Of a DNA stretch of 64,000 bases, positions 7,719 through 14,990 are shown in pieces (the first letter of the stretch is position 1; every line of letters starts with the position of its first letter). Position numbers and translations under genes: made by a program. A model generated the notes under the pieces. It had not been told where the DNA came from. It searched no databases and saw only the letters and a program-made list of their open reading frames with translations. The stretch lies in NCBI RefSeq assembly GCF_000314795.2, contig NZ_KB373314.1, positions 407,095 to 471,094 of the forward strand, written 5' to 3'. The DNA comes from Streptococcus sp. F0442 (GTDB lineage: Bacteria; Bacillota; Bacilli; Lactobacillales; Streptococcaceae).

Positions 7719-7761
7719 TCCTTTATAGTTGAAAAATCTGTGTTCATTAAGTATAACAAAA
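7719..7761 (-). repeat. Promoter repeat, copy B
   Basis: This 43-bp segment upstream of the first SMI1/KNR4 gene repeats the promoter and ribosome-site half of the joints at 5156-5243 and 8391-8477, with extended -10 TGTTATACT. The terminator half is missing here and is replaced by the hairpin at 7773-7803. Confidence 0.75.
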
Positions 7762-7772
7762 TCTTACAGAAA

Positions 7773-7803
7773 TAAAAAATGTGATAACACTCGGATATCA
7801 CAT
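7773..7803 (-). terminator. Terminator of the second SMI1/KNR4 gene
   Basis: TGTGATA and TATCACA pair around a short loop and are followed by six T on the minus strand, 15 bases after the stop at 7818. Confidence 0.8.
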
Positions 7804-7817
7804 TTTAAACATTAAGG

Positions 7818-8384
7818 CTACAGTTTAACAATGACTTGCTCACGTCCTGCATACTTATCAATTTCTTCTTGCCAGATTGCCTTTAATTCGTCGTCAACAA
7901 TAACTGGACTATTTACCTCTTTCATTTTTTGAATTCTTTCATCAATGGATTTAATCTTACAAACTTTACTTTTGATACTTCCCAAAAATTCTTTAAATGA
8001 AACAAGAAAAGGGATAATTTTTTGCTTCTCATGATCAAAAAATGCTATTTGATTATAATTTTGTTTCGCAATTCCCAGAAGAATATAATTGCCGAAACTA
8101 TCTTCTGCAATTGGTAAATAATCAACTTCAATATAATCTGATAGAAAATCATGATCCATTAAATACTGGAAGTTATATTCATACTCAGCATTTTCAAAGC
8201 CATAGAAAGCTCGAATATCTGAACTTTCTTTCTTTATTTTAAAGCTTGTCTGCAACGTAATTCCACCGTTGTATTTTAACAAAAAATTTCTATATTCTTC
8301 AGGTAATATTAACTTATATTTTCTTTCGAATTGAACTAATGCATCGGAAACACCTATTTGATCAAATGGAAAAATTCTTAACAT
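7818..8384 (-). CDS. SMI1/KNR4 (SUKH) family immunity protein, paralog 2
   Basis: Same length (188 residues) and plan as the gene at 7146: ILPEEYRNFLLKYNGG near residue 26, AFYGFENAEY, LPIAEDSFGNYILLGI, and the near-identical C-terminus ending AGREQVIVKL. The two proteins agree strongly at both ends and at the SUKH core but differ through residues about 42-65 and 125-150. This fits duplicated immunity genes with altered specificity. It has its own promoter (copy C) and terminator. Confidence 0.85.
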   Translation of the reverse strand: MLRIFPFDQIGVSDALVQFERKYKLILPEEYRNFLLKYNGGITLQTSFKIKKESSDIRAFYGFENAEYEYNFQYLMDHDFLSDYIEVDYLPIAEDSFGNYILLGIAKQNYNQIAFFDHEKQKIIPFLVSFKEFLGSIKSKVCKIKSIDERIQKMKEVNSPVIVDDELKAIWQEEIDKYAGREQVIVKL

Positions 8385-8390
8385 AACATT

Positions 8391-8477
8391 TCCTTTATAG
8401 TTAAAAAATCTTTATGCATTAAGTATACCAAAAACGAGTACAAAAAGTGAAAACCATCCATTTGAATTGGATGGTTT
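8391..8477 (-). repeat. Terminator-promoter joint, copy C
   Basis: An 87-bp near-duplicate of 5156-5243. On the minus strand it provides the terminator hairpin for the gene at 8500 and the promoter (extended -10 TGGTATACT) and ribosome site for the second SMI1/KNR4 gene. The two long copies are direct repeats enclosing about 3.1 kb of immunity-type genes. Confidence 0.8.
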
Positions 8478-8499
8478 CTCTTACATTTAATGAATAGAC

Positions 8500-9102
8500 T
8501 TACGAAATCGGAAAAATTTCTTCATCGCAATCGTTTAAAATTGAATGGATTTCTCCATCATTAACAATAACTAGATAATCAGTTGGTAAGACCAACACTT
8601 TTATAAGTTTTGGATTCCATTTCAATAGTTCGAAAGCGTGAATGCCAACAAAGTCTTCATTATCTTGCCTTTGGTAGCCCATAAACCAGCCTGAATCTCT
8701 CTGGATTTGAGTATTTTGTCGTTGCAGATAGGCATGCTCATCCTCGAAGACACCTCTGGCAATTAGAATTTTATCGTCAAATCGAATTTCTGAGGGATTT
8801 ATCTGCAATTCTTTAGCAAGACTAGCCTGTTCGGACTGAATCCAAAGTGCTACCGTTAAATCCTCTGTAAAATCTTTAAAAGGGTTGGCTTCATAATCAA
8901 TGGAGACAAGTCTAAACTGCTGTTTTTCTACTTCTATCAGCTTATAGATACTAAACCCAACCTGAAACAAGAGCTCATTTTGAAGGTCACATTTAGATGC
9001 CAGTATAGTTGTGATTTTTAACCACTCTTGGAAAAGACCCTCAGAGAATTTCCCATAAAAAATATAACCGTTACTTTCAATTTTTGTATCAAGAAGTTCC
9101 AT
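8500..9102 (-). CDS. DUF2185/Imm33-like immunity protein
   Basis: The 200-residue protein has a C-terminal half resembling DUF2185/Imm33: DKILIARGVFEDEHAYLQRQ, then RDSGWFMGYQRQDNEDFVGIH, where the DSGW element is the recognisable part, then a KVLVLPTDYLVIVND strand-rich end. The N-terminal 100 residues are not recognised. It lies directly downstream of uvrC on the same strand, 28 bases away, and the pair may be co-transcribed. Assignment rests on the DSGW motif and neighbourhood, so the family name is tentative. Confidence 0.65.
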   Translation of the reverse strand: MELLDTKIESNGYIFYGKFSEGLFQEWLKITTILASKCDLQNELLFQVGFSIYKLIEVEKQQFRLVSIDYEANPFKDFTEDLTVALWIQSEQASLAKELQINPSEIRFDDKILIARGVFEDEHAYLQRQNTQIQRDSGWFMGYQRQDNEDFVGIHAFELLKWNPKLIKVLVLPTDYLVIVNDGEIHSILNDCDEEIFPIS

Positions 9103-9129
9103 TTATTTTTCCCCTAAAAATAAAATCCT

Positions 9130-10962
9130 TTAATGCAAGTCTTTTACCGGTTCCGCCACTTCCATCAAGGGACTTGCTTCTTCCTGCTTTCCTTGATGAA
9201 GCTTTTCTTGCACTGCCTCCGCCACTGCTCCTGGGATACCGACCGTGACGATCTCATCCACAGTAGCTTCTTTGATTTTGGTCAGTGACTTGAAGTGCTT
9301 CATCAGTAACTGCTTGCGTTTTGGTCCCAAGCCTTCGATGCCATCCAGCTGAGAGGAGAAGGAATTCTTGGAACGAAGCTGGCGGTGGAAGGTGATGGCG
9401 AAACGGTGGACTTCATCTTGGATCCGTTGCAGGAGGAAAAATTCCTGCGAGGTGCGAGAGAGTCCGATGACTTGGAGAGGATCCCCGAAGAGCAATTCAT
9501 GGGTCTGGTGCTTGTCATTCTTTTGAAGACCTGCGATGGGAATGTCCAGTCCCAACTCTTCTTGGATGACTTGCTTAGCGATATTAACTTGCCCCTGTCC
9601 CCCATCGATGACGATCAGATCTGGTGGCGTCAGGCCATCCCGCATGACACGGCTGTAGCGTCTGCGAATGACTTCCCGCATGCTGGCATAGTCATCTGGC
9701 CCGACGACGGTTTTGATCTTGTACTTGCGATAGTCCTTTTTACTTGGCTTCCCATTGACAAAGACTACCATGGCTGAAACCGGACTGGTCCCCATGATGT
9801 TGGAGTTATCAAAGGACTCAATGCGTACAGGAGTTGGAATTTGCAGGAGTTTTCCAAGATTTTCAATGGCACCTTGGGTCTTCTCCATGGATTTTTCAAG
9901 GAGATTGAACTTCTGCTCCAGACTGACCCGCGCATTCTTGATGGCCAGATTGACCAACTGCTTCTTCTCCCCACGCTGGGGCTTGAGGACCTTGGTATCT
10001 ACAAGGGCCTTGACCGCTTCCTCATCGATATCCTGAGGGATCAGGATTTCATTGGGGATCAGGTGAGATTTCTCCTGGTAAAACTGCCCCACATAGGTCA
10101 AGAAATCCTCGTCCGGATCATTGTAGTAAGGGAAGAGATTGACGTCACGCTCGATCAGCTTGCCCTGACGGACAAAGAAGACCTGCACACACATCCAGCC
10201 CTTGTCCACGTAGTAGCCAAAAACATCCCGGTTCTGCAAATCCTTGGCCATGACTCGCTGTTTGGTCCGCAAGGTCCCAATAGCCTGGATCAGATCGCGG
10301 TACTCGGCTGCCCGCTCGAATTCCATGTTTTGCGCAGCGGTATTCATCTTGAGCTTGAGATCATCGATAATCTTATCATCCTGCCCCTTGAGGAAATCAG
10401 AAACCTCCTGGGCCATGCCCTTGAAATAGGCCTCGTCCTTGTGGCAGACTGTGTGAGCCATGCATTGCCCTAAATGGTAGTAAAAACAGACCTTGGAAGG
10501 AGGATTGGTACACTTGCGGAATGGGAAAATCCGGTCCAAAAGTCGCTTGATCTCATTGGCCGCTCCTACGTCTGGATAGGGACCGAAATAGAGACCACCA
10601 TCCTTTTTGACCTGGCGCGTGATGATGAGGCGCGGATAGCGCTCATTGGTAATCTTGATGAAGGGATAGGACTTGTCGTCCTTGAGCATGATATTGTACT
10701 TGGGCTTGTTCTCCTTGATGAGGTTGATCTCAAGAAGCAAGGCCTCAATATTGGACTCGGTGACGATAAACTCAAAATCCACTATCTCAGATACTAGTGC
10801 TTCCGTCTTGGTATCGTGGCTCCCTCTAAAATAGGACCGCACCCGATTGCGAAGATTCTTGGCCTTCCCCACATAGATGATGGTTCCGTTCTTGTCTTTG
10901 TGAATGTAACAGCCCGGACTCGTCGGCAAAAGCTCGAGCTTGGATTTAATCAAGTTATTCAT
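9130..10962 (-). CDS. uvrC: Excinuclease ABC subunit C
   Basis: The 610-residue product is full-length UvrC, which makes both incisions in nucleotide excision repair after UvrAB finds damage. Domains in order: GIY-YIG nuclease ([25 protein letters not shown], residues about 13-37), Cys-rich segment ([17 protein letters not shown]), UVR domain ([11 protein letters not shown], about 215), the RNase H-like endonuclease domain ([12 protein letters not shown]) and C-terminal helix-hairpin-helix ([15 protein letters not shown]). It is the only housekeeping gene inside the immunity region. Its -10 TATAAT ends only seven bases before the ATG. Confidence 0.97.
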   Translation of the reverse strand: MNNLIKSKLELLPTSPGCYIHKDKNGTIIYVGKAKNLRNRVRSYFRGSHDTKTEALVSEIVDFEFIVTESNIEALLLEINLIKENKPKYNIMLKDDKSYPFIKITNERYPRLIITRQVKKDGGLYFGPYPDVGAANEIKRLLDRIFPFRKCTNPPSKVCFYYHLGQCMAHTVCHKDEAYFKGMAQEVSDFLKGQDDKIIDDLKLKMNTAAQNMEFERAAEYRDLIQAIGTLRTKQRVMAKDLQNRDVFGYYVDKGWMCVQVFFVRQGKLIERDVNLFPYYNDPDEDFLTYVGQFYQEKSHLIPNEILIPQDIDEEAVKALVDTKVLKPQRGEKKQLVNLAIKNARVSLEQKFNLLEKSMEKTQGAIENLGKLLQIPTPVRIESFDNSNIMGTSPVSAMVVFVNGKPSKKDYRKYKIKTVVGPDDYASMREVIRRRYSRVMRDGLTPPDLIVIDGGQGQVNIAKQVIQEELGLDIPIAGLQKNDKHQTHELLFGDPLQVIGLSRTSQEFFLLQRIQDEVHRFAITFHRQLRSKNSFSSQLDGIEGLGPKRKQLLMKHFKSLTKIKEATVDEIVTVGIPGAVAEAVQEKLHQGKQEEASPLMEVAEPVKDLH

Positions 10963-10992
10963 ACTCTCTATTATAGCAAAAAGGGAGGTCTA
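10961..10992. repeat. Flanking direct repeat, left copy
   Basis: The uvrC start region (ATACTCTC, TATTATAGCAAAAA, GGGAGGTCTA) closely matches 14978-15012 in the same orientation, apart from small gaps. Read on the minus strand each is the tail of a terminator followed by TTTTGCTATAATAGAGAG. The pair brackets the right immunity block. Confidence 0.6.
10970..10978 (-). promoter_or_regulatory. Extended -10 promoter of uvrC, possibly leaderless
   Basis: TGCTATAAT on the minus strand ends seven bases before the uvrC ATG, so transcription would begin at or next to the start codon. Only AGAGAG lies between, a poor ribosome site. Confidence 0.55.
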
Positions 10993-11012
10993 GCACTTAG
11001 CCAACCTCTCTA
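10978..11012 (-). terminator. Terminator upstream of uvrC
   Basis: GAGAGGTTGGC and a facing GACCTCC form a stem on the minus strand followed by CTTTTT. It stops transcripts coming from the right immunity block before uvrC. Confidence 0.55.
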
Positions 11013-11143
11013 TAATCTACTAAATTAATTGATTTTTAACGAAATAAGATCTGAAAAATGACCGATTAAAATTGAACTTGTATTCTTCATTTTTCTTATA
11101 AAACCTTATTATATTGCGTTCACTTTAATATTGTCAAAATAAA

Positions 11144-11171
11144 GTAGAGGTGGATAACTAGCTCTACCTCT
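11144..11171 (-). terminator. Terminator after the 57-residue gene
   Basis: AGAGGT and ACCTCT pair around an AGAGCTAGTTATCC loop and are followed by ACTTTATTTTG on the minus strand. The hairpin overlaps the stop codon at 11164. Confidence 0.55.
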
Positions 11172-11337
11172 TACTATAAAAACTCAAAGCTATATTGAAA
11201 CAATAGGCAATGATTATTGAGTAAAATATAAGCTTTAAAAAAAGGGGACATGTTAATTTATTGCTAAAATAAGCTATTGAGGTCAGGATTAGAAGAGAGA
11301 GACAAAATAATAATAGTTTAATTTTATAGCCACGCAT
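11164..11337 (-). CDS. Small membrane protein of 57 residues
   Basis: An ATG at 11337 lies behind a good ribosome site (AAAGGAGAAG, 5 bases away). The 57 codons encode a very hydrophobic product: KIKLLLFCLSLLILTSIAYF near residues 5-24 and FLKLIFYSIIIAYCFNIAL near 33-51, joined by SNKLTCP. That predicts two membrane segments. The stop is followed by a terminator. No family is recognised. It lies at the end of the immunity operon and could be a membrane-acting immunity protein or small toxin, which the sequence cannot decide. Confidence 0.6.
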   Translation of the reverse strand: MRGYKIKLLLFCLSLLILTSIAYFSNKLTCPLFLKLIFYSIIIAYCFNIALSFYSKR

Positions 11338-11564
11338 TTATGCTTCTCCTTTCTAACCTAAACGAACTATTTTTGCTTTCATTGTAGCATAAAACGTAAT
11401 GGAAAGCTCAAAAATATCATTACGATTTTTTTTCGTTCACTGCTCTATATCATCATTTTTAATGGCGGTATTATATCAAAGATAGCATCAATATTTATAA
11501 CTTCATTAATCAGTTGGCAAGGGATAGATCATTACTTGATCTTGTTGGGTCATATCTTCTTCTC
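11338..11564. other. Non-coding stretch with an immunity-gene remnant
   Basis: No intact gene is seen. Bases 11445-11553 hold the remnant described separately. The rest is AT-rich, with the ribosome site of the 57-residue gene at its left end. Confidence 0.5.
11445..11553 (-). pseudogene. Remnant of a further immunity-type gene
   Basis: Upstream of 11553 the sequence TCTTCTTCTCCTACAG matches the spacer before the YezG-type gene at 12477. The ATG reads MTQQDQVM, like MTQFEDKFM of the intact paralogs, but stops after 15 codons. In a second frame the reading continues as QLINEVINIDAIFDIIPPLKMMI and a stop. This looks like a frameshifted, truncated start of another gene. The alternative is chance similarity in a short stretch. 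Confidence 0.35.
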
Positions 11565-12011
11565 CTACAGTTGCTTGTTTTTTACTTCCTCAAACCATTT
11601 TTCAAATTCTAGACGTGGAATCAATTCCTCATCCTTGTCATAACGCCCTTCATAGCTATAGCGACTATCAAGACTGTTTTTCTGAGCATCATAAATCAAC
11701 CACATTTCAGTTGGATGTTCGCGATTGTATTCTTGGCACACATCAAGTAATTTCTGTATATCTTCAAGGCCATATCGTAATACCGAAAACATCATATTAT
11801 CAGAATCATCTACTTTAGTCTCTAAAACAGTGTTAACCTTGTGTAATTTGACATAAACTCCATTAATTTTATAAAAAACATCAAAAGAAAGTAATGCTTC
11901 TTCAGAGATACAATAAATGTATACTTTTTCTGCCTGATTTTGGACATATTCTAGTGCTAACGAAATCATACTAGCCTGAACATCCATAAATTTATCTTCA
12001 AATTGTGCCAT
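11565..12011 (-). CDS. YezG-family (DUF600-like) immunity protein, paralog 4
   Basis: The 148 residues start MAQFEDKFMDVQASMISLAL. They contain KVYIYCISEEALLSFDVFYKI and end with EYNREHPTEMWLIYD and GRYDKDEELIPRLEFEKWF. This order, a helix, YIY-type strands, a PTE-x-LIYD element and an F-x-KWF end, is that of the YezG family, known as the cytoplasmic antitoxin of the LXG toxin YeeF in Bacillus. It is the last of four tandem copies. Its first and last thirds are nearly the same as in the neighbours while residues about 45-85 differ. Confidence 0.8.
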   Translation of the reverse strand: MAQFEDKFMDVQASMISLALEYVQNQAEKVYIYCISEEALLSFDVFYKINGVYVKLHKVNTVLETKVDDSDNMMFSVLRYGLEDIQKLLDVCQEYNREHPTEMWLIYDAQKNSLDSRYSYEGRYDKDEELIPRLEFEKWFEEVKNKQL

Positions 12012-12020
12012 TTGTAACTA

Positions 12021-12467
12021 CTACAATTCCTGTACTTTCACTTCCTCAAACCATTTTTCAAACTCTAGACTTGGAAGCAACTCTTCATCCTTGTCATAAC
12101 GCCCTTCATAGCTATAGCGACTGTCAAGGCTATTTTTCTTAGCATCATAAATTAACCACATTTCAGTTGGATGTTCACGATTGTATTCTTGGCAGACATC
12201 AATCATTTTTTGTATATCTTCAGCTCCATATCCCAATAGAGCGAATGCCATATTATCTGAATCATCTACTTTTTTTGCCACAACTTCATTAACTTTATCC
12301 ATTTCAATTACAACACCATTAATCTTATAAAAAACTTTATATGATTGCAATGCTTCCTCCGAAATGCAATAAATATATATTTTTTCTGCCTGATTTTGAA
12401 CATATTCCATTGCTAATGAAACCATGCTAGCCTGAACTTCCATAAATTTATCTTCAAATTGTGTCAT
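12021..12467 (-). CDS. YezG-family immunity protein, paralog 3
   Basis: The 148 residues are closest to the gene at 11565: FEDKFMEVQASMVSLAMEYV, IYIYCISEEALQSYKVFYKING, then a distinct centre (VVIEMDKVNEVVAKK), then EYNREHPTEMWLIYDAKK and GRYDKDEELLPSLEFEKWF. Only nine bases separate it from the next gene, so translation is probably coupled. The lack of a signal peptide fits a cytoplasmic immunity protein against an imported toxin domain. The partner toxin is not in the window. Confidence 0.8.
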   Translation of the reverse strand: MTQFEDKFMEVQASMVSLAMEYVQNQAEKIYIYCISEEALQSYKVFYKINGVVIEMDKVNEVVAKKVDDSDNMAFALLGYGAEDIQKMIDVCQEYNREHPTEMWLIYDAKKNSLDSRYSYEGRYDKDEELLPSLEFEKWFEEVKVQEL

Positions 12468-12476
12468 ATTCTTCTC

Positions 12477-12917
12477 CTACAGTTTCTCGCCTTTTACTTC
12501 CTCAAACCATTTTTCAAACTCTAGACTTGGAAGCAACTCTTCATCCTTGTCATAACGCCCTTCATAGCTATAGCGACTATCAAGGCTGTTTTTCTGAGCA
12601 TCATAAACCAACCACATTTCAGTTGGATGCTCGCGATTGTATTCTTGGCAAACATCAAGCATTGATTTTACATCCTTGACACCTTCCTTCAACAAGGCTG
12701 TTTGTAAACTAATATCAACATGAGAGTCTTTAGGTAAATAATCATTTACTAAGTGTTTGTGTACAATATTTCCCTTAATCTCATAGAAGAGATTAAAACT
12801 ATACAAACTGTCCGCTATCGCATAAATATAAATTCTATCTGCTTGATTTTGGACATATTCCAGCGCTAATGAAATCATGCTAACCTGAACTTCCATAAAT
12901 TTATCTTCAAAACTCAT
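12477..12917 (-). CDS. YezG-family immunity protein, paralog 2
   Basis: I take the ATG at 12917 (MSFEDKFMEVQVSMISLALE) rather than a TTG four codons upstream. The product has about 146 residues. The centre (LYSFNLFYEIKGNIVHKHLVN, then SHVDISLQTALLKEGVKDVK) differs from its neighbours, whereas the last 45 residues match paralog 3 almost exactly. Its start overlaps the end of the gene at 12907. The nucleotide sequence of the 3' third is nearly identical in three of the four copies. Confidence 0.8.
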   Translation of the reverse strand: MSFEDKFMEVQVSMISLALEYVQNQADRIYIYAIADSLYSFNLFYEIKGNIVHKHLVNDYLPKDSHVDISLQTALLKEGVKDVKSMLDVCQEYNREHPTEMWLVYDAQKNSLDSRYSYEGRYDKDEELLPSLEFEKWFEEVKGEKL

Positions 12918-13362
12918 TATTTCTCTCAACTACTTCTTTCACTTCGCTGTACCATTGTTCAAAAATATCATCTGCTGTTATTTTGTCTGAGTTGGAATAA
13001 AACAAATCATAGGAATACTGAGCCTTAGCTTTTTTATTCACATTATCATATACCAATTTCAGTTGAGTTGGGGCTTGTTTTTTATCCTCTTGAAATAATG
13101 TTATAAATCGCTCTAAGTCACTTATTCCAATGTCTAAATACTGAAACATTCTATCAGTCGTTAAATTCTCTATACCCAGCTCATCTAGCTTATTGATCGT
13201 ATATAGCTTCTTATCCTTAGCAAAAAAGCTGTTAAAAGATAAGGAATGATTCTCACAGGAACCGTAAATATAGGCAGTATCTATTTTTCCTTCTGCTAGT
13301 TCAAGCGCTAGACTAATCATATCTTTTTGAATCTCTGATAATTTATCTTCAAAATTTTTCAT
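12907..13362 (-). CDS. YezG-family immunity protein, paralog 1 (diverged)
   Basis: The 151-residue product is the most diverged of the four: NFEDKLSEIQKDMISLALEL, TAYIYGSCENHSLSFNSFF, then KQAPTQLKLVYDNVNKKAKAQ and SDKITADDIFEQWYSEVK. It looks most like textbook YezG proteins (APTELKLVYD, F-E-x-W). The end overlaps the next gene and the start overlaps the Imm6-like gene by four bases (ATGA), so the genes are tightly coupled. Function as an immunity protein is inferred from the family. Confidence 0.78.
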   Translation of the reverse strand: MKNFEDKLSEIQKDMISLALELAEGKIDTAYIYGSCENHSLSFNSFFAKDKKLYTINKLDELGIENLTTDRMFQYLDIGISDLERFITLFQEDKKQAPTQLKLVYDNVNKKAKAQYSYDLFYSNSDKITADDIFEQWYSEVKEVVERNNEF

Positions 13363-13835
13363 AGCAACAATCCCATTCTCTCTAATTCTTTTAAAGCTTC
13401 TTCCTTTGATGGCAATTGATCACGCGCAAGGAAGTCTTTGACATCCTGTACGTGCTCATAAAAATTACTATTGATTTCTTTTAAATTCTCAATGAAAATC
13501 TCTATTAAAGAATCGTCGATATTTTCCAAAGGAGACGGTATCTCTTTCTTATTTGCAAATGAATAAGCTGCTTTTGCAGTGGTAGCTATCGCATAAGTCA
13601 TATTATCCCAGGATGCTACATGCGACTCATTATCATCTAATTGCATAAAGATAAAAAGTCCACCAAAGTCCGTACTATCATCTAATAGAGCATAGAGCTC
13701 ATCTCCATTTTTATCTCTCTTCTCCAAAAAACTCCAACACGCATCCAAGGCTATCCGAATATGAAAGTTATAGGGCGAGCTTAACTGATGTGCAATTGCT
13801 TCTGAAAAAGTAAGCATCAAATAGCTGTCAAACAT
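13359..13835 (-). CDS. Imm6-like immunity protein, paralog 1
   Basis: The 158 residues fit the Imm6 family by eye: FHIRIALDACWSFLEKRDKNGDELYALLDD, FMQLDDNESHVASWDNMTYAIATTAKAAYSFANKKEIPSP, then a Glu-rich helical end. Imm6 proteins are small all-helical immunity proteins next to polymorphic toxins. The gene upstream (13909) has the same plan. It overlaps the first YezG gene by four bases. No membrane segment is present. Confidence 0.7.
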   Translation of the reverse strand: MFDSYLMLTFSEAIAHQLSSPYNFHIRIALDACWSFLEKRDKNGDELYALLDDSTDFGGLFIFMQLDDNESHVASWDNMTYAIATTAKAAYSFANKKEIPSPLENIDDSLIEIFIENLKEINSNFYEHVQDVKDFLARDQLPSKEEALKELERMGLLL

Positions 13836-13908
13836 ATACTCTCCTTGTCTAGTACTATCTGGGCGAGTTAATTTTGGAACGTCCTATCGTCAATTTAAAA
13901 CTGCTAAA

Positions 13909-14406
13909 TCATTGTTTCAACTTGATTTCTTGAAGCAACTCACCAAAGTAATTGTCAATCAGGGGATCTTTCAACACCTGTTCAAGGTCTAATGCGGATA
14001 GTTGCTGCACTAATTGATTGTTTTCAGCTAGCAGTTGTCGGTAACTCGAAACATAAGCTTCTAGCGTTTCCACATCCACACTTTCAATTGTTTGGGGCAG
14101 GTACTTTTCTCCAGAATGCTGATACGAATGATAGCAAACCAAAACAAAATAATTGGCAATGCAGCTCCATACAAGAGGATTGGTCTCATTATCCAGCTCC
14201 ATAAATGTCAAGATATCCTTTTCGTCCATATTCTCCAAACGACTATACAAAAGATCCGGACAAATCTTACTATCCTGGTCAAGCGATTGATTAGCAAGCT
14301 TCAAGGAATCCATAACGAAGTCCTTGTATTCTATATGACTGATTAAATCGACTAGATTAAAAGTCAATTCTTGAAAGAAGTATAATAAGCTATCATTACA
14401 TTTCAT
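13909..14406 (-). CDS. Imm6-like immunity protein, paralog 2
   Basis: The 165-residue product shares the plan of the next gene: LKLANQSLDQDSKICPDLLYSRLEN, ILTFMELDNETNPLVWSCIAN, then YHSYQHSGEKYLPQTIESVD. The element MELDNE...W...Y..SGEKYLPQ is the recognisable Imm6 pattern. It starts at an ATG behind AAAAGGAAAA. A 73-base gap separates it from its paralog, and both probably belong to the transcript that begins before the Imm22-like gene. Confidence 0.7.
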   Translation of the reverse strand: MKCNDSLLYFFQELTFNLVDLISHIEYKDFVMDSLKLANQSLDQDSKICPDLLYSRLENMDEKDILTFMELDNETNPLVWSCIANYFVLVCYHSYQHSGEKYLPQTIESVDVETLEAYVSSYRQLLAENNQLVQQLSALDLEQVLKDPLIDNYFGELLQEIKLKQ

Positions 14407-14445
14407 TTGTTTTTCCTTTTATATCACTAGCTTGCAATAAATAAA

Positions 14446-14832
14446 CTACGCCTCTTTATAGCTTACAGTTCCGACAAATCTTGTATTGTCCGTTACTTTT
14501 TTATTGCTACTACAATCATAATTGTAAAGCAAAATGATGGTGTTGCTTTGAGGAATAACCGCATTGATTCCTTCCCCTATTAAATTACGAAGAATAGTCT
14601 GTTCATAGGATGCACCTTTCAACATCTGTTCGAGGTTTGAGTGGTTCCTATCATAAAGCTGAGCTTCTAGCCAATCGTCATCAATATCATCCAAATCAAT
14701 GCCATTCTCGATTAAGAATTGAGACGGAACTGCCTCTCCGTCCTCATCATAGTGTATCTGCAAATAATGGTCTAATTGAGATTGATCAGCAAAATTTCCA
14801 ATCCAAATGGACACTGTATTTTCCGTTTCCAT
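14446..14832 (-). CDS. Imm22-like immunity protein
   Basis: The 128 residues begin METENTVSIWIGNFADQSQLDHYLQIHYDEDGE, and IDDDWLEAQLYD follows. The N-terminal V-S-x-W-x-G-N, the Y-x-x-x-x-Y spacing and the D-D-D-W-x-E-A element are characteristic of Imm22 immunity proteins. The centre contains NLIGEGINAVIPQSNTIILLYNYD. It is the first intact gene of the right immunity block, with an AAAGGAAATGT site before its ATG. Confidence 0.72.
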   Translation of the reverse strand: METENTVSIWIGNFADQSQLDHYLQIHYDEDGEAVPSQFLIENGIDLDDIDDDWLEAQLYDRNHSNLEQMLKGASYEQTILRNLIGEGINAVIPQSNTIILLYNYDCSSNKKVTDNTRFVGTVSYKEA

Positions 14833-14847
14833 ACATTTCCTTTTCTA

Positions 14848-14990
14848 TCAAATAACATATCTTTCAGATTTATATTTTTCCACTAGCTCTGAGGGTTTAA
14901 TTAGGCTCTTACATGTCCCAAATCGGAGAAGAACATGTATGCCCCGTCAGCTATCAAACAGTTTCTCTCCTTGTATTCTACTCTCTCTAT
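14848..14990 (-). pseudogene. C-terminal gene fragment with a one-base frameshift
   Basis: On the minus strand one frame reads VEYKERNCLIADGAYMFFSD and then LGHVRA before a stop. Shifting one base at about 14904 continues as LIKPSELVEKYKSERYVI and a stop. The combined 45 or so residues look like a genuine protein end. No start codon or N-terminal part remains, because the left side runs into the repeat at 14978-15012. I do not recognise the protein. An ACATGT inverted repeat lies inside it. Confidence 0.45.

Noticed and set aside
7733..7761. Promoter copy B as a transposon end
   Set aside because: No terminal inverted repeats, target duplication or transposase gene were found near any of the three copies. 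Recombination between repeated joints explains them better.
9385..10797. Long open frames on the plus strand opposite uvrC
   Set aside because: They are shadows of the GC-richer uvrC coding sequence, with no ribosome site or recognisable protein pattern.
11565..12929. Highly similar DNA blocks about 450 bases apart, at first sight an array
   Set aside because: They are the conserved ends of tandem YezG-type genes, not short spaced repeats. No CRISPR array or cas gene is present.
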